The notes beneath the pieces are model-generated. The model did no database searches. It saw only the letters and a program-made list of their open reading frames with translations, and was not told the origin of the DNA. From Citrobacter freundii (GTDB lineage Bacteria > Pseudomonadota > Gammaproteobacteria > Enterobacterales > Enterobacteriaceae), in the NCBI RefSeq assembly GCF_011077955.1, contig NZ_JAALBX010000016.1:22857-86856 (forward strand): 64,000 nucleotides of DNA, in the 5' to 3' direction. Position numbers and translations under genes: made by a program. Positions 19,144 through 29,966 of the stretch are shown here, in pieces (position 1 is the stretch's first letter; every line of letters starts with the position of its first letter).

Positions 19144-19165
19144 GGGGACGGACTCATTCGTCCCC
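19144..19165 (+). other. Hairpin between hydrolase and regulator genes
   Basis: GGGGACG / CGTCCCC 7-bp stem with an 8-base loop, 18 bases after the hydrolase stop. It lacks a T-run, so it is more likely an mRNA-stability or attenuating structure that lowers expression of the downstream regulator than a strong terminator. Confidence 0.5.
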
Positions 19166-19193
19166 CTGATGGCGAATAATCGAGGTAAACAGG

Positions 19194-19916
19194 TTGCAGG
19201 TCGACAAGGCAAGTTTCACTCCGCTTTATAAGCAGTTGTTCTGGATAATTTGCCAGCATATCCAGAATGGCACCTGGAAACCAGGCAGCCAGCTTCCCAC
19301 CCAAAAAGAGATAGCCCGTACGTATAACGTCTCGTTGATCGTCGTGAAACAGGCGTGGAGTGAACTCATCAATGCCGGCGTGATCACCTCCCAGCGCGGC
19401 AGTGGTTCCGTCGTCAGCGCCGTGCCGGAAGGCGTAAGCTACGGGCATACGTTTCGCGGTATTACCAGCGATTTACGCGACGCCAGCGTGGCGATTGAAA
19501 ACCGCATTCTGGATATTGGCCCGCGCCGCGCCCGTGATGCATTGGCGGATGGCCTCAGCCTGCCGTCGCATCATCAGTATCTGTTTATCTCCCGCATTCG
19601 TTATCTGAATCAGCGTCCGTTTAACCACGAAAAAATTTATCTCGATTTGTCTTTTTTCCCGGACCTCACGCTGACCGCAGACGATCTTGCTCATCATTCT
19701 CTCTATGCCTTGCTCAATGTCAGCAGCGATTCGGCGACGGAAAAAGTGGATGCCATTCTTCCCACGCCCGATCTGTGCGAGAAACTGCAAATAGCGGCGA
19801 ACAAACCGCTGCTCTCCGTCGCGCGACAAACCTTTCTTGCCGGTCAACAGCAGCCTTTTGAGTATTGCCGCTATTATGTTCTGTCAGACTATTTTGGCGA
19901 GATTCACTACCACTGA
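19194..19916 (+). CDS. GntR-family (HutC/UTRA type) transcriptional regulator
   Basis: 240 residues. N-terminal winged helix-turn-helix (about residues 8-75: PLYKQLFWIICQHIQNGTW, LPTQKEIARTYNVSLIVVKQAW, then the wing GVITSQRGSGSVV). C-terminal UTRA ligand-binding domain (about 95-237, e.g. HQYLFISRIRYLNQRPFNHE and ending EYCRYYVLSDYFGEIHYH). The start is TTG at 19194 with GAGG 8 bases upstream; no ATG is available near it. By position it controls the upstream permease-kinase-hydrolase operon. In Salmonella, loss of the corresponding regulator raised expression of the kinase (established knowledge, from memory). Its effector is unknown. Confidence 0.85.
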   Translation: MQVDKASFTPLYKQLFWIICQHIQNGTWKPGSQLPTQKEIARTYNVSLIVVKQAWSELINAGVITSQRGSGSVVSAVPEGVSYGHTFRGITSDLRDASVAIENRILDIGPRRARDALADGLSLPSHHQYLFISRIRYLNQRPFNHEKIYLDLSFFPDLTLTADDLAHHSLYALLNVSSDSATEKVDAILPTPDLCEKLQIAANKPLLSVARQTFLAGQQQPFEYCRYYVLSDYFGEIHYH

Positions 19917-19999
19917 CCTGCCGATTCTGGTGGGGGGATAAAATTTACTTCACGGCAGGCTGTTCGTAGACTTGCTGCAAAAAACGACAGGAGACAGGT

Positions 20000-21304
20000 A
20001 TGTCGCTCTGGCTTTCCCATCCGCTATTGCTTCCTTCATTGGTGATAGGCGTCACTATCGTGCTCTGGGCGACTTCCCTATTGCCGGAGTTTATTACCGC
20101 GCTGCTGTTCTTCGCGGTCGCGATGGTGGCGAAAATCGCCCCGGCGCAGACGCTGTTCGGCGGTTTTGCCTCATCGGCGTTTTGGCTGGTGTTTAGCGGA
20201 TTTGTGCTTGGCGTGGCCATTCGTAAAACCGGTCTGGCGGACCGGGTGGCGATGGCGCTGTCAACGCGACTTAACGACGCCTGGTGGATGATGGTGGCAA
20301 GCGTTGTACTGCTAAGCTACGCGCTGGCGTTTGTGATGCCGTCTAACATGGGACGCATCGCGCTATTAATGCCGGTCGTGGCGGCGATGGCGAAGCGCTT
20401 TGGTATTGAGGACGGCACCCGCAGTTGGTATGGCCTGGCGTTGGCCGTGGGGTTTGGCACCTTCCAGCTTTCCGCCACTATTCTGCCCGCCAATGTGCCT
20501 AATCTTGTGATGAGCGGCGCGGCGGAGGGATCGTATGGCATTCACCTCAATTATCTTCCTTATTTACTGCTGCATACGCCGGTGCTTGGACTGTTAAAAG
20601 GCTTTCTGCTGATCGTGCTTATCTGCTGGATCTTCCCAGGTAAACCTACACCACCGCGCACAATTACGCCGCCTGGGCCAATGAGCCGTGCGGAAAAACG
20701 CCTGGCGTGGATGCTGCTGGTGGTGCTGACGCTTTGGGTGACGGAAAGCTGGCACGGTATCGGCCCGGCCTGGACCGGGTTGGTCGCAGCGGTGATCACG
20801 CTGCTGCCGCGCGTGGGCTTTATCAATAGCGATGAATTTGCCAGCGGGGTGAATTTCCGCACCTGTATTTACGTCGCCGGGATTTTAGGGCTTGCCATTA
20901 CGGTGACGGAAACCGGGTTAGGGCGCGTGGTGGGAGAATCATTATTAAAAGTGATGCCGCTTGATCCACAAAGGCCCTTCACCAGTTTTGTGGCCCTGAC
21001 CGGCATCACCTCGGCAATGAATTTCATTATGACCGCCAACGGCGTACCGGCGCTCTTTACCACCCTGGCGCAAAGCTTCTCGCAGGCCACGGGCTTCCCG
21101 CTGCTGTCGGTTATTATGATTCAGGTGCTCGGGTATTCCACGCCGCTGTTGCCGTACCAGGCGTCGCCCATTGTGGTGGCGATGGCGCTGGGTAAAGTGC
21201 CTGCCAGAGCGGGGATAACGCTTTGTCTGGCGCTGGCGCTGGTGACATTCCTGATATTGCTGCCGCTGGATTACGCCTGGTTCAGGCTTTTGCACCAGCT
21301 CTAA
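20000..21304 (+). CDS. SLC13/DASS-type sodium:anion symporter family protein
   Basis: 434-residue very hydrophobic inner-membrane protein with about 11-12 membrane segments. The architecture of the divalent anion:sodium symporter (ArsB/NhaD-like) superfamily shows in two related halves: FGGFASSAFWLVFSGFVLG with VMPSNMGRIALLMPVV in the first, and ITSAMNFIMTANGVPALFTTL with LGYSTPLLPYQASPIVVAMA in the second. The conserved hairpin motifs usually read SNT or NGT; here they are PSNMG and TANGVP. Substrates of this family are mostly di/tricarboxylates and inorganic oxyanions. It follows the regulator by 83 bases on the same strand and ends at the shared terminator with tpiA. Whether it belongs functionally to the riboside cluster is not shown. 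Confidence 0.75.
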   Translation: MSLWLSHPLLLPSLVIGVTIVLWATSLLPEFITALLFFAVAMVAKIAPAQTLFGGFASSAFWLVFSGFVLGVAIRKTGLADRVAMALSTRLNDAWWMMVASVVLLSYALAFVMPSNMGRIALLMPVVAAMAKRFGIEDGTRSWYGLALAVGFGTFQLSATILPANVPNLVMSGAAEGSYGIHLNYLPYLLLHTPVLGLLKGFLLIVLICWIFPGKPTPPRTITPPGPMSRAEKRLAWMLLVVLTLWVTESWHGIGPAWTGLVAAVITLLPRVGFINSDEFASGVNFRTCIYVAGILGLAITVTETGLGRVVGESLLKVMPLDPQRPFTSFVALTGITSAMNFIMTANGVPALFTTLAQSFSQATGFPLLSVIMIQVLGYSTPLLPYQASPIVVAMALGKVPARAGITLCLALALVTFLILLPLDYAWFRLLHQL

Positions 21305-21307
21305 AAC

Positions 21308-21336
21308 AAAAAACCCTGCCATGGCAGGGTTTTTTT
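21308..21336. terminator. Bidirectional terminator between the DASS transporter and tpiA
   Basis: AAAAAACCCTGCC-AT-GGCAGGGTTTTTT, a symmetrical GC stem flanked by A and T runs, lying between two convergent genes and usable from both sides. Confidence 0.85.
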
Positions 21337-21348
21337 ATGCTCGCGTAA

Positions 21349-22116
21349 TTACGCTTTTTTCGCTTCAGCCGCAGCCTTCACGATCACCGCGAAAGCGTCC
21401 GCTTTCAGGGAAGCGCCGCCAACCAGCGCGCCGTCGATGTCCGGCTGAGTGAACAGTTCAGCCGCGTTTGCCGCGTTCACGGAACCGCCGTACTGAATGA
21501 TCACTTGATTTGCGATGTTTGCGTCAACTTTAGCGATATGGTCACGGATAAATTTGTGAACCGCCTGAGCCTGAGCCGGGGTCGCGGATTTGCCGGTACC
21601 GATAGCCCAGACAGGTTCGTAAGCGATAACCACGCCTTCAAAGGCGCTTGCGCCCTGAGTTTTCAGCACGGCGTCAATCTGACGCGCGCATACTTCTTCA
21701 GTTTTGCCCGCTTCGTTTTCCGCTTCGGTTTCGCCGATGCATAGAACCGGGATCAGACCCTGCTCTTTCAGCACGGCGAATTTTTTAGCGATCAGTTCGT
21801 CAGATTCAGCGTGATAAGTACGACGCTCGGAGTGACCAATGATGATGTATTTGGCGCCGATATCTTTGAGCATTTCAGCAGAGGTTTCGCCGGTGAATGC
21901 GCCAGACAGGTTAACGTCAACGTTTTGCGCACCGAGGGCGATATGGCTACCGGAAGCTGCATGTTTTGCCTGGTCCAGATAAAGTTCCGGCGGGGCAATC
22001 GCCACACCGCAACCGTCCACACCGGCAAGCTCTTTACGCAGGTTCGCGATAAGCTCGTTTACCATATGGCGGCTGCCGTTCAGTTTCCAGTTACCCATCA
22101 CTAATGGTTGTCGCAT
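21349..22116 (-). CDS. tpiA: Triosephosphate isomerase
   Basis: 255-residue TIM-barrel dimer interconverting dihydroxyacetone phosphate and glyceraldehyde 3-phosphate. Catalytic residues are visible: Lys in MGNWKLNGS, His in IIGHSERR, Glu in [11 protein letters not shown], with the phosphate-binding loop [11 protein letters not shown]. Starts [10 protein letters not shown], as in other enterics. In E. coli it sits directly after cdh; the accessory insert intervenes here. Confidence 0.98.
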   Translation of the reverse strand: MRQPLVMGNWKLNGSRHMVNELIANLRKELAGVDGCGVAIAPPELYLDQAKHAASGSHIALGAQNVDVNLSGAFTGETSAEMLKDIGAKYIIIGHSERRTYHAESDELIAKKFAVLKEQGLIPVLCIGETEAENEAGKTEEVCARQIDAVLKTQGASAFEGVVIAYEPVWAIGTGKSATPAQAQAVHKFIRDHIAKVDANIANQVIIQYGGSVNAANAAELFTQPDIDGALVGGASLKADAFAVIVKAAAEAKKA

Positions 22117-22223
22117 TTCAATTCTCCACGCGATTAAGCGAATTAAAGAAGATTGCTGCCATTCCGGCAGCGCGGTCTGTCAAACAGTATAGAGATTCGT
22201 ACCTGAAATGGCTTTGCTTTTTG

Positions 22224-22823
22224 TCATTTATTGTTACCTTCCAGGTCTTCAGATAGCGCAAGCTTAATCGGTTCAATAGCGAAAGTTAGCCCCTTTTCGC
22301 CGTTATCTGCAATAACATACCGTATCGCGCCTACAGTCTGCTGGTAAAAGCGTTTACCCTTTGCCGCCCCGAGTAGCGCAGTCATGTTTTTCTGGCTTTG
22401 AGTTTTACTGAGCGGGACGAAAATGCGGCTGACCGCTGCCATATATTCCAGCGCTTTCGCTTTCGCGGCTTTTTGTTCCGGTCCCTGAATGGGCAGCCAG
22501 GTGATTTGCATGGATTTCACTTTGAGCGTGCCGCGTTCAAGTGCGCTTGAGGCATACAGATTTTCGTTGATTTTGGTGGCGGCCCGGGTAATGGCGGCCT
22601 GATCCTGACCTGACGGGATGGCGCGAAATTCGCTGAGGGTTAAGGGGGCGTTGCCTTGATTAAACTTTTCGCGAAATTGCGAAATCGTCAAATCGAAGGC
22701 CGGGGCGCCGGGCAGCAGATAAGGCGCAGCGCCGGGTGAATCTGCGGCGTTGTTATCCGGAGCGGCGAGGCCTGCCGCAACGGGCAAGCACGAGAATAAA
22801 AGGGCAAAAAGTAACTTTATCAA
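22224..22823 (-). CDS. yiiQ: YiiQ, exported DUF1454 family protein of unknown function
   Basis: 199 residues if translation starts at the TTG at 22823, which has GGGAG at good spacing and gives exactly the E. coli length. The N-terminus is then a signal peptide (KLLFALLFSCLPVAAGLA, cleavage before APDN). The body shows the family's conserved stretches ERGTLKVKSMQITWLPIQGP and RYVIADNGEKGLTF. No catalytic motif is apparent and I know of no assigned function. A longer frame to 22880 lacks support. It is divergent from yiiR and lies upstream of tpiA on the same strand, about 107 bases apart. Confidence 0.85.
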   Translation of the reverse strand: MIKLLFALLFSCLPVAAGLAAPDNNAADSPGAAPYLLPGAPAFDLTISQFREKFNQGNAPLTLSEFRAIPSGQDQAAITRAATKINENLYASSALERGTLKVKSMQITWLPIQGPEQKAAKAKALEYMAAVSRIFVPLSKTQSQKNMTALLGAAKGKRFYQQTVGAIRYVIADNGEKGLTFAIEPIKLALSEDLEGNNK

Positions 22824-22934
22824 ACCTGACTCCCGATGACTGGTTACAGGGATTAAAACGGTAACGAGGCGGCTTGTCAAAATTGACCGGGTTCAGGGTA
22901 AACTAGGCGACACGATGATGATAAGGATAATTTT

Positions 22935-23354
22935 ATGACCCTACAGCAATGGCTGTTCTCATTTAAGGGGCGCATTGGGCGTCGCGACTTCTGGGTGTGG
23001 ATCGTTTTGTGGCTGGTGGCGATGGCGCTACTGTTTATTCTGGTGGCCAACGGCATTCTTGAAGCGCAAACGGCGGCGTTTATGCTGGTTTGCCTGCTGT
23101 GGCCGACCTCCGCCGTGGTGGTAAAACGGCTGCACGACCGCAGTAAGTCTGGCCTGTGGGCATTATTTATGATTGTGGCGTGGATGCTGCTTGCCGGAAA
23201 CTGGGCGGTTTTAGGCGGCATTTGGCAATGGGTCGTCGGGCGTTTTGTTCCCACGGTTATCATCGTCATGCTGCTGCTCGACCTGGGGGCGTTTGTCGGC
23301 ACCCCTGGTGAGAATAAATACGGTAAAGACACCCTGGATGTAAAATACCGCTAA
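22935..23354 (+). CDS. yiiR: YiiR, DUF805 inner-membrane protein
   Basis: 139 residues. The N-terminus LFSFKGRIGRRDFW carries the DUF805 signature (F-x-GR-x-R-x-FW). Three or four hydrophobic helices follow (about 22-40, 46-62, 75-95, 100-118), with KRLHDRSKSGLW between the second and third, also a family hallmark. Function unknown. The stop codon abuts the stop of convergent fpr with no base between. Start supported by AAGGAT upstream. Confidence 0.88.
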   Translation: MTLQQWLFSFKGRIGRRDFWVWIVLWLVAMALLFILVANGILEAQTAAFMLVCLLWPTSAVVVKRLHDRSKSGLWALFMIVAWMLLAGNWAVLGGIWQWVVGRFVPTVIIVMLLLDLGAFVGTPGENKYGKDTLDVKYR

Positions 23355-24101
23355 TTACCAGTAATGTTCCGCCGTCATATGCCCCGGACGGCGACGCAAA
23401 TGTTTGGTCATTTGCCGGGTCTCTTTCAGTAATTGTTGGGTATCCCGCACCATCTGCGGGTTTCCGCACAGCATCACGTGACTGTTGTCCGGCTGCATCG
23501 TCAGGCCCACCGCCTTTTCCAGCTCGCCATTTTCAATAAGCGCCGGAACGCGCCCGGTGAGTGCGCTTGGCGCGGTTTCCCGGCTCACTACAGTCTGGAT
23601 GCGTAACTTCCCTGCATAGCGTTGTTCAAGCGCCTGCATCAGTGGTAAATAACTCAAATCAGCGGCGTAACGCGCGGCGTGCACCAGAACGATATGATTA
23701 AAGCGCTCCAGATCCTGACCATACTGGAGAATAGAAAGATAAGGGCCGATGGCGGTGCCGGTCGCCAGCATCCACAATGTGTCGCAATCCGGTACTTCTT
23801 CCAGTACAAAAAAGCCTGCCGCCTCGCTGACTATATTAATCTCATCGCCTGGCTTCATAACATGCAGATGTGGGCTGAGTTTGCCTTCCGGCACATTGAC
23901 CAGATAAAACTCCAGCGCCGGGTTATCAGGCGCATTAACGTAGGAATAAGCGCGTTGCACCCGTTCGCCGTCGATTTCGAGCCCCAGCTTGGCGAACTGA
24001 CCGGCCGTAAAGGGGGCGACAGGCGCCTCGACCGTAAGACTGAATAATGCGTCCGTCCAGTGCTGAACCTGCGTAACTTTGCCTTTTACCCATTCCGCCA
24101 T
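23355..24101 (-). CDS. fpr: Ferredoxin/flavodoxin-NADP+ reductase
   Basis: 248-residue cytosolic flavoprotein that passes electrons between NADPH and flavodoxin or ferredoxin. FAD-binding RAYSYVN (residues 50-56), the NADP-binding LATGTAIGPYLSIL and MLCGNPQMV, and the C-terminal aromatic AEHYW are all present. Start at 24101 (MAEWVKGKVTQ) by match to the E. coli length; the frame runs 27 codons upstream without a site. In E. coli the gene belongs to the SoxRS regulon; I did not locate a SoxS box. Confidence 0.96.
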   Translation of the reverse strand: MAEWVKGKVTQVQHWTDALFSLTVEAPVAPFTAGQFAKLGLEIDGERVQRAYSYVNAPDNPALEFYLVNVPEGKLSPHLHVMKPGDEINIVSEAAGFFVLEEVPDCDTLWMLATGTAIGPYLSILQYGQDLERFNHIVLVHAARYAADLSYLPLMQALEQRYAGKLRIQTVVSRETAPSALTGRVPALIENGELEKAVGLTMQPDNSHVMLCGNPQMVRDTQQLLKETRQMTKHLRRRPGHMTAEHYW

Positions 24102-24194
24102 GATTAACTCCACCGATGAATACCATTTTATCTTGCTGAGATAAGCCGCAGATTTCCAGCCCAAACGGGCTGGAAAGCTCATTCAGACAAACGA

Positions 24195-25205
24195 TTACAG
24201 TATATGCGCCTGAACGTTAGCGTCTTTGCGATCGAGATAATGAATGGATTTAATACGGCGAATGGTGCGGGATTTACCGCGAATCAACAGGGTTTCTGTC
24301 GTGGCGATATTGCCTTTGCGGCTAATACCCTCCAGCAGATCGCCTTTGGTGATGCCGGTCGCCGAGAAAATAACATTATCGCTGCGCGCCATATCGTCAA
24401 GACGCAGTACGCAGTTGGCGCTAATGCCCATCGCTTTGCAACGCGCCAGCTCCTGCTCGCCGATTCGGCGGTTCTCTTCGCTGTCGCCTTTTACGTCATG
24501 ACGCGCCAACAGGCGGCCATGCATATCGCCATCCAGCGCGCGGATCACGGCAGCGGAAACCACGCCCTCTGGCGCGCCGCCGATGCCGTACAGGACATCC
24601 ACTTCACTGTCTGGCATACAGGTCAAAATTGAGGCCGCCACATCGCCGTCAGGAATAGCGAACACGCGCACGCCAAGCTTTTGCATTTCCGCTATCGTCG
24701 CATCGTGACGCGGTTTCGCAAGAATAGTGACGGTCAATTCACTAAGCGGTTTATCAAGCGCCGTGGCGATGTTTTGCAGGTTAGTCGCAAGCGGGAGAGT
24801 CAAATCGATAGCGCCTTTCGCGCCTGGCCCGACAATCAGTTTTTCCATGTACATATCCGGGGCGTTCAGGAATGTGCCTTTATCGCCTACCGCCAGTACC
24901 GCCAGCGCGTTTGCCTGGCCCATCGCCGTCATCCGCGTGCCTTCAATCGGGTCAACCGCGATATCTACCGCATCGCCCTGGCCGGTGCCGACGCGCTCGC
25001 CAATGTACAGCATCGGCGCTTCGTCGATTTCCCCTTCGCCGATGACAATCTGCCCATCGATATTGACCTGGTTGAGCATTATGCGCATGGCATGGACCGC
25101 CGCGCCGTCAGCAGTATTTTTATCTCCACGGCCCAACCATTTGTAACCCGCCAGGGCGGCAGCTTCGGTTACGCGGGAAAATTCGATGGCAAGTTCTCGT
25201 TTCAT
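24195..25205 (-). CDS. glpX: Class II fructose-1,6-bisphosphatase GlpX
   Basis: 336 residues. Cytosolic gluconeogenic phosphatase, manganese-dependent, with the DPIEGT metal motif (residues about 85-90), VIGEGEIDEAPML, and the GIGGAPEGVV segment near the middle. Last gene of glpFKX; a terminator-like hairpin between glpK and glpX probably reduces its transcription. Together with glpF and glpK it lets glycerol carbon enter gluconeogenesis. Confidence 0.97.
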   Translation of the reverse strand: MKRELAIEFSRVTEAAALAGYKWLGRGDKNTADGAAVHAMRIMLNQVNIDGQIVIGEGEIDEAPMLYIGERVGTGQGDAVDIAVDPIEGTRMTAMGQANALAVLAVGDKGTFLNAPDMYMEKLIVGPGAKGAIDLTLPLATNLQNIATALDKPLSELTVTILAKPRHDATIAEMQKLGVRVFAIPDGDVAASILTCMPDSEVDVLYGIGGAPEGVVSAAVIRALDGDMHGRLLARHDVKGDSEENRRIGEQELARCKAMGISANCVLRLDDMARSDNVIFSATGITKGDLLEGISRKGNIATTETLLIRGKSRTIRRIKSIHYLDRKDANVQAHIL

Positions 25206-25283
25206 AGCTCACTCATTCACAAAAGAAATTGTTGCGGAGTGTAGCACAGGGGGGATAAGCCTGAAATTTGTGCGAAGGGGGAA

Positions 25284-25310
25284 AGAAAAAGGGACGCCAG
25301 CGGCGTCCCT
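25284..25310 (-). terminator. Intraoperon terminator between glpK and glpX
   Basis: On the minus strand: GGGACGCC / GGCGTCCC 8-bp stem with a 3-base loop followed by TTTTTCTTT, 11 bases after the glpK stop. It would allow partial read-through into glpX. Confidence 0.7.
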
Positions 25311-25320
25311 GTGTGGAGGA

Positions 25321-27700
<2,380 letters not shown>

Positions 27701-28117
27701 AATCGGGTCCTGAAGGTAAAAGTGACGGTTATTGTTATTTCGGGTGCGCTACCACCCACAATGTCCTGTAGACATGGTGTTAATTTATCGTTAACGAACA
27801 AAAACGAGAAATATCGAAATTAAAAGTTGTGTGGTTCGTCAATAAAACGCGCGTTTTCGCGCTAATTTTGCCGGTGGCGCGCACGGAATTTCTGTTCGAC
27901 GGTTTTGGTCGTTTGTTAACATTTGTCAGATTTTTTGTCCAAATGCATTCGGCATAACCTGAAAAGTGTTGCATTTCGCAAACAGCATGGCGTGTTGCTG
28001 GACACTGGCGGCAACGCTCCATACAATCGGACTCATGTGGTGCGCACCTATTAATAAGGCGTCACCGGAGACGGTAAGGGATAGCATTCTATCAACGCCT
28101 TGCAATTCAGGAGAGGT
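27701..28117. other. glpF-zapB divergent intergenic region
   Basis: 417 bases without a credible gene. Near glpF are AT-rich stretches and a GlpR-like site (27785-27800). Toward zapB a promoter is expected but I could not fix one. A short open frame at 27780-28022 on the minus strand has no ribosome site and no recognisable protein. Confidence 0.6.
27785..27800. promoter_or_regulatory. GlpR-like operator upstream of glpFKX
   Basis: TTATCGTTAACGAACA resembles the GlpR half-site pair (consensus around TTCGNTAACGAACA). GlpR repression of glpFK is established in E. coli; the exact number of sites here was not resolved. Confidence 0.4.
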
Positions 28118-28363
28118 ATGACAATGTCATTTGAAGTGTTTGAGAAACTGGAAGCGAAAGTACAGCAGGCTGTTGATACCATCACCCTGTTGCAGATGGA
28201 AATCGAAGAACTGAAAGAAAAGAACAACAGCCTGGCGCAGGAAATCCAGCATGCGCAGGGTAGCCGCGAAGAGCTTGAGCGCGAAAATAACCAGTTAAAA
28301 GAACAACAGCATGTCTGGCAGGAACGTCTTCAGGCGCTGCTGGGCCGCATGGAAGAAGTGTAA
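28118..28363 (+). CDS. zapB: Cell division factor ZapB
   Basis: 81 residues, a single continuous coiled coil with heptad Leu/Ile and many Glu, Lys and Gln residues ([20 protein letters not shown] through [13 protein letters not shown]). ZapB forms a layer on the Z-ring through ZapA and links it to MatP. The ATG at 28118 (MTMSFEV) has GGAGAGG upstream; the ATG two codons later is an alternative. Strong terminator follows. Confidence 0.96.
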   Translation: MTMSFEVFEKLEAKVQQAVDTITLLQMEIEELKEKNNSLAQEIQHAQGSREELERENNQLKEQQHVWQERLQALLGRMEEV

Positions 28364-28380
28364 TTACCCCTCACGTGAAA

Positions 28381-28404
28381 AGGCACCGTTCTGGTGCCTT
28401 TTTT
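28381..28404 (+). terminator. Rho-independent terminator of zapB
   Basis: AGGCACC-GTTCT-GGTGCCT stem with six T, 17 bases after the zapB stop. Confidence 0.85.
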
Positions 28405-28526
28405 GTTTGCGCTCAACGCTTATGCTTTTTTCGTCTTGCCCATTCCTTTTCGTTTTTTATCCCGCTTCGTTAATCCCGTTATAGTCATTTACTACCGGCT
28501 ATGACGCATTAATAAGGATAAGAAAA

Positions 28527-29345
28527 GTGAAACTGGGGATGACTAGGATACGTTTTACCGCTGCGGTGCTGCTGACTGGCCTACTGCTCGCGGGCTGCGA
28601 CCAACAAAGCGACAACGCAACGCATATCAAAGTCGGCGTGATTAACGGCGCTGAACAGGATGTCGCAGAAGTCGCAAAGCAAGTGGCGAAAGAGAAATAC
28701 GGCTTAGACGTTGAGCTGGTGGGATTTAGCGGCTCTTTGCTACCAAATGACGCCACCAATCACGGCGAGCTTGATGCCAATGTCTTCCAGCACCGACCCT
28801 TTCTTGAGCAGGATAATAAAGCCCACAACTATAAACTGGTGGCGGTAGGCAATACCTTTGTGTTCCCCATGGCGGGTTACTCCCGCAAGATAAAATCGGT
28901 TAGCGAATTAAAAGACGGCGCAACCGTCGCCATTCCTAACGATCCGACCAACCTGGGACGCGCACTGTTGTTGCTGCAAAAAGAGAAATTAATTGATCTC
29001 AAACCGGATACCGGCCTGCTGCCAACGGTGCTGGATATTACCGCTAACCCACGTCATTTAAACATCATGGAGCTGGAAGGCGCGCAATTGCCGCGCGTGC
29101 TGGACGACCCGAAAGTCGATGTGGCGATCATCAGTACCACCTATATCCAACAACTGAATTTATCGCCGGTGCATGACAGCGTGTTTATTGAAGATAAAAA
29201 CTCGCCCTATGTGAATATCATCGTGACGCGTGAAGAGAATAAAGACGCGGAAAACGTGAAGAAATTTATTCAGTCATATCAGTCGCCTGAAGTGGCGAAA
29301 GCGGCGGAGAAAATCTTTAACGGTGGGGCGGTGCCTGGCTGGTAA
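28527..29345 (+). CDS. nlpA: NlpA family lipoprotein (MetQ-like)
   Basis: 272 residues, the same length as E. coli NlpA, and far closer to it than to MetQ. The lipoprotein signal ends in LLLAGC (Cys24); the residue after it is Asp, which in E. coli is the inner-membrane retention signal. The mature part is a NlpA/MetQ solute-binding domain (KVGVINGAEQDVAEVAKQVA, ELDANVFQHRPFLEQDN, ending GGAVPGW). It probably binds methionine or a related ligand. The GTG start at 28527 is preceded by AAGGATAAG; ATG at 28539 is a weaker alternative. In E. coli nlpA is at another locus, so the position between zapB and rraA is unusual (see findings). Confidence 0.9.
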   Translation: MKLGMTRIRFTAAVLLTGLLLAGCDQQSDNATHIKVGVINGAEQDVAEVAKQVAKEKYGLDVELVGFSGSLLPNDATNHGELDANVFQHRPFLEQDNKAHNYKLVAVGNTFVFPMAGYSRKIKSVSELKDGATVAIPNDPTNLGRALLLLQKEKLIDLKPDTGLLPTVLDITANPRHLNIMELEGAQLPRVLDDPKVDVAIISTTYIQQLNLSPVHDSVFIEDKNSPYVNIIVTREENKDAENVKKFIQSYQSPEVAKAAEKIFNGGAVPGW

Positions 29346-29388
29346 GGAGAAACAATCAGGCCATCCCACAGGATGGCCTGACTGAAGA

Positions 29389-29874
29389 TTATTCGATATC
29401 GAGCGCGTCTTCGCTCAGGATCATGCCGGTATTGTCAGCGTAGAGATGGTCACCAGAGAAGAACGTCACGCCGCCAAAATTGACGCGCACGTCGCTTTCG
29501 CCAATGCCTTCGCCGGATGCGCCAACCGGGATTGCGGCAAGCGCCTGGATGCCCAAATCCATCTCTTCCAGATCGTCCACCTGACGCACTGCGCCATAGA
29601 TGACGATGCCTTCCCACTCGTTTTGCACCGCCAGACGCGCCAGTTCGGCATCCAACAATGCGCGCCGAACAGAACCGCCGCCATCGACCAGTAAAATGCG
29701 TCCACGGCCGTTTTGTTCGAGCAGATCATACAGCAACCCGTTGTCCTCGAAACATTTCACGGTAATGATCTGCCCGCCAAAAGATGAACGTCCGCCGAAG
29801 TTGGAGAAGAGCGGCTCCACCACATTGACTTCTTCATGATAAATGTCACAAAGCTCAGAAGTATCGTATTTCAT
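29389..29874 (-). CDS. rraA: Ribonuclease E activity regulator RraA
   Basis: 161 residues. Trimeric ring protein that binds RNase E and inhibits mRNA decay; despite an old name (MenG) it lacks methyltransferase motifs. Conserved [38 protein letters not shown] and [15 protein letters not shown] (here [11 protein letters not shown]) segments. Start at 29874 (MKYDTSELC) with AGGCTT-like weak site; the frame extends 8 codons upstream. 92 bases separate it from menA upstream on the same strand. Convergent with nlpA. Confidence 0.96.
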   Translation of the reverse strand: MKYDTSELCDIYHEEVNVVEPLFSNFGGRSSFGGQIITVKCFEDNGLLYDLLEQNGRGRILLVDGGGSVRRALLDAELARLAVQNEWEGIVIYGAVRQVDDLEEMDLGIQALAAIPVGASGEGIGESDVRVNFGGVTFFSGDHLYADNTGMILSEDALDIE

Positions 29875-29966
29875 AGGCTTAAGGTTTCGTTGCTGCAAGA
29901 GTTCTCAGTATATCGCTTTCAGTCGATTGTTGGCAAAATCATCAATTGTTAATTGATATTTGTCAG

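Noticed and set aside
22877..23332. 151-codon antisense frame opposite yiiR
   Set aside because: yiiR on the plus strand has the DUF805 signature; the antisense translation has no family features.
27780..28022. 80-codon open frame in the glpF-zapB intergenic region (minus strand)
   Set aside because: No ribosome site, no recognisable protein, and it overlaps the expected glpF control region.
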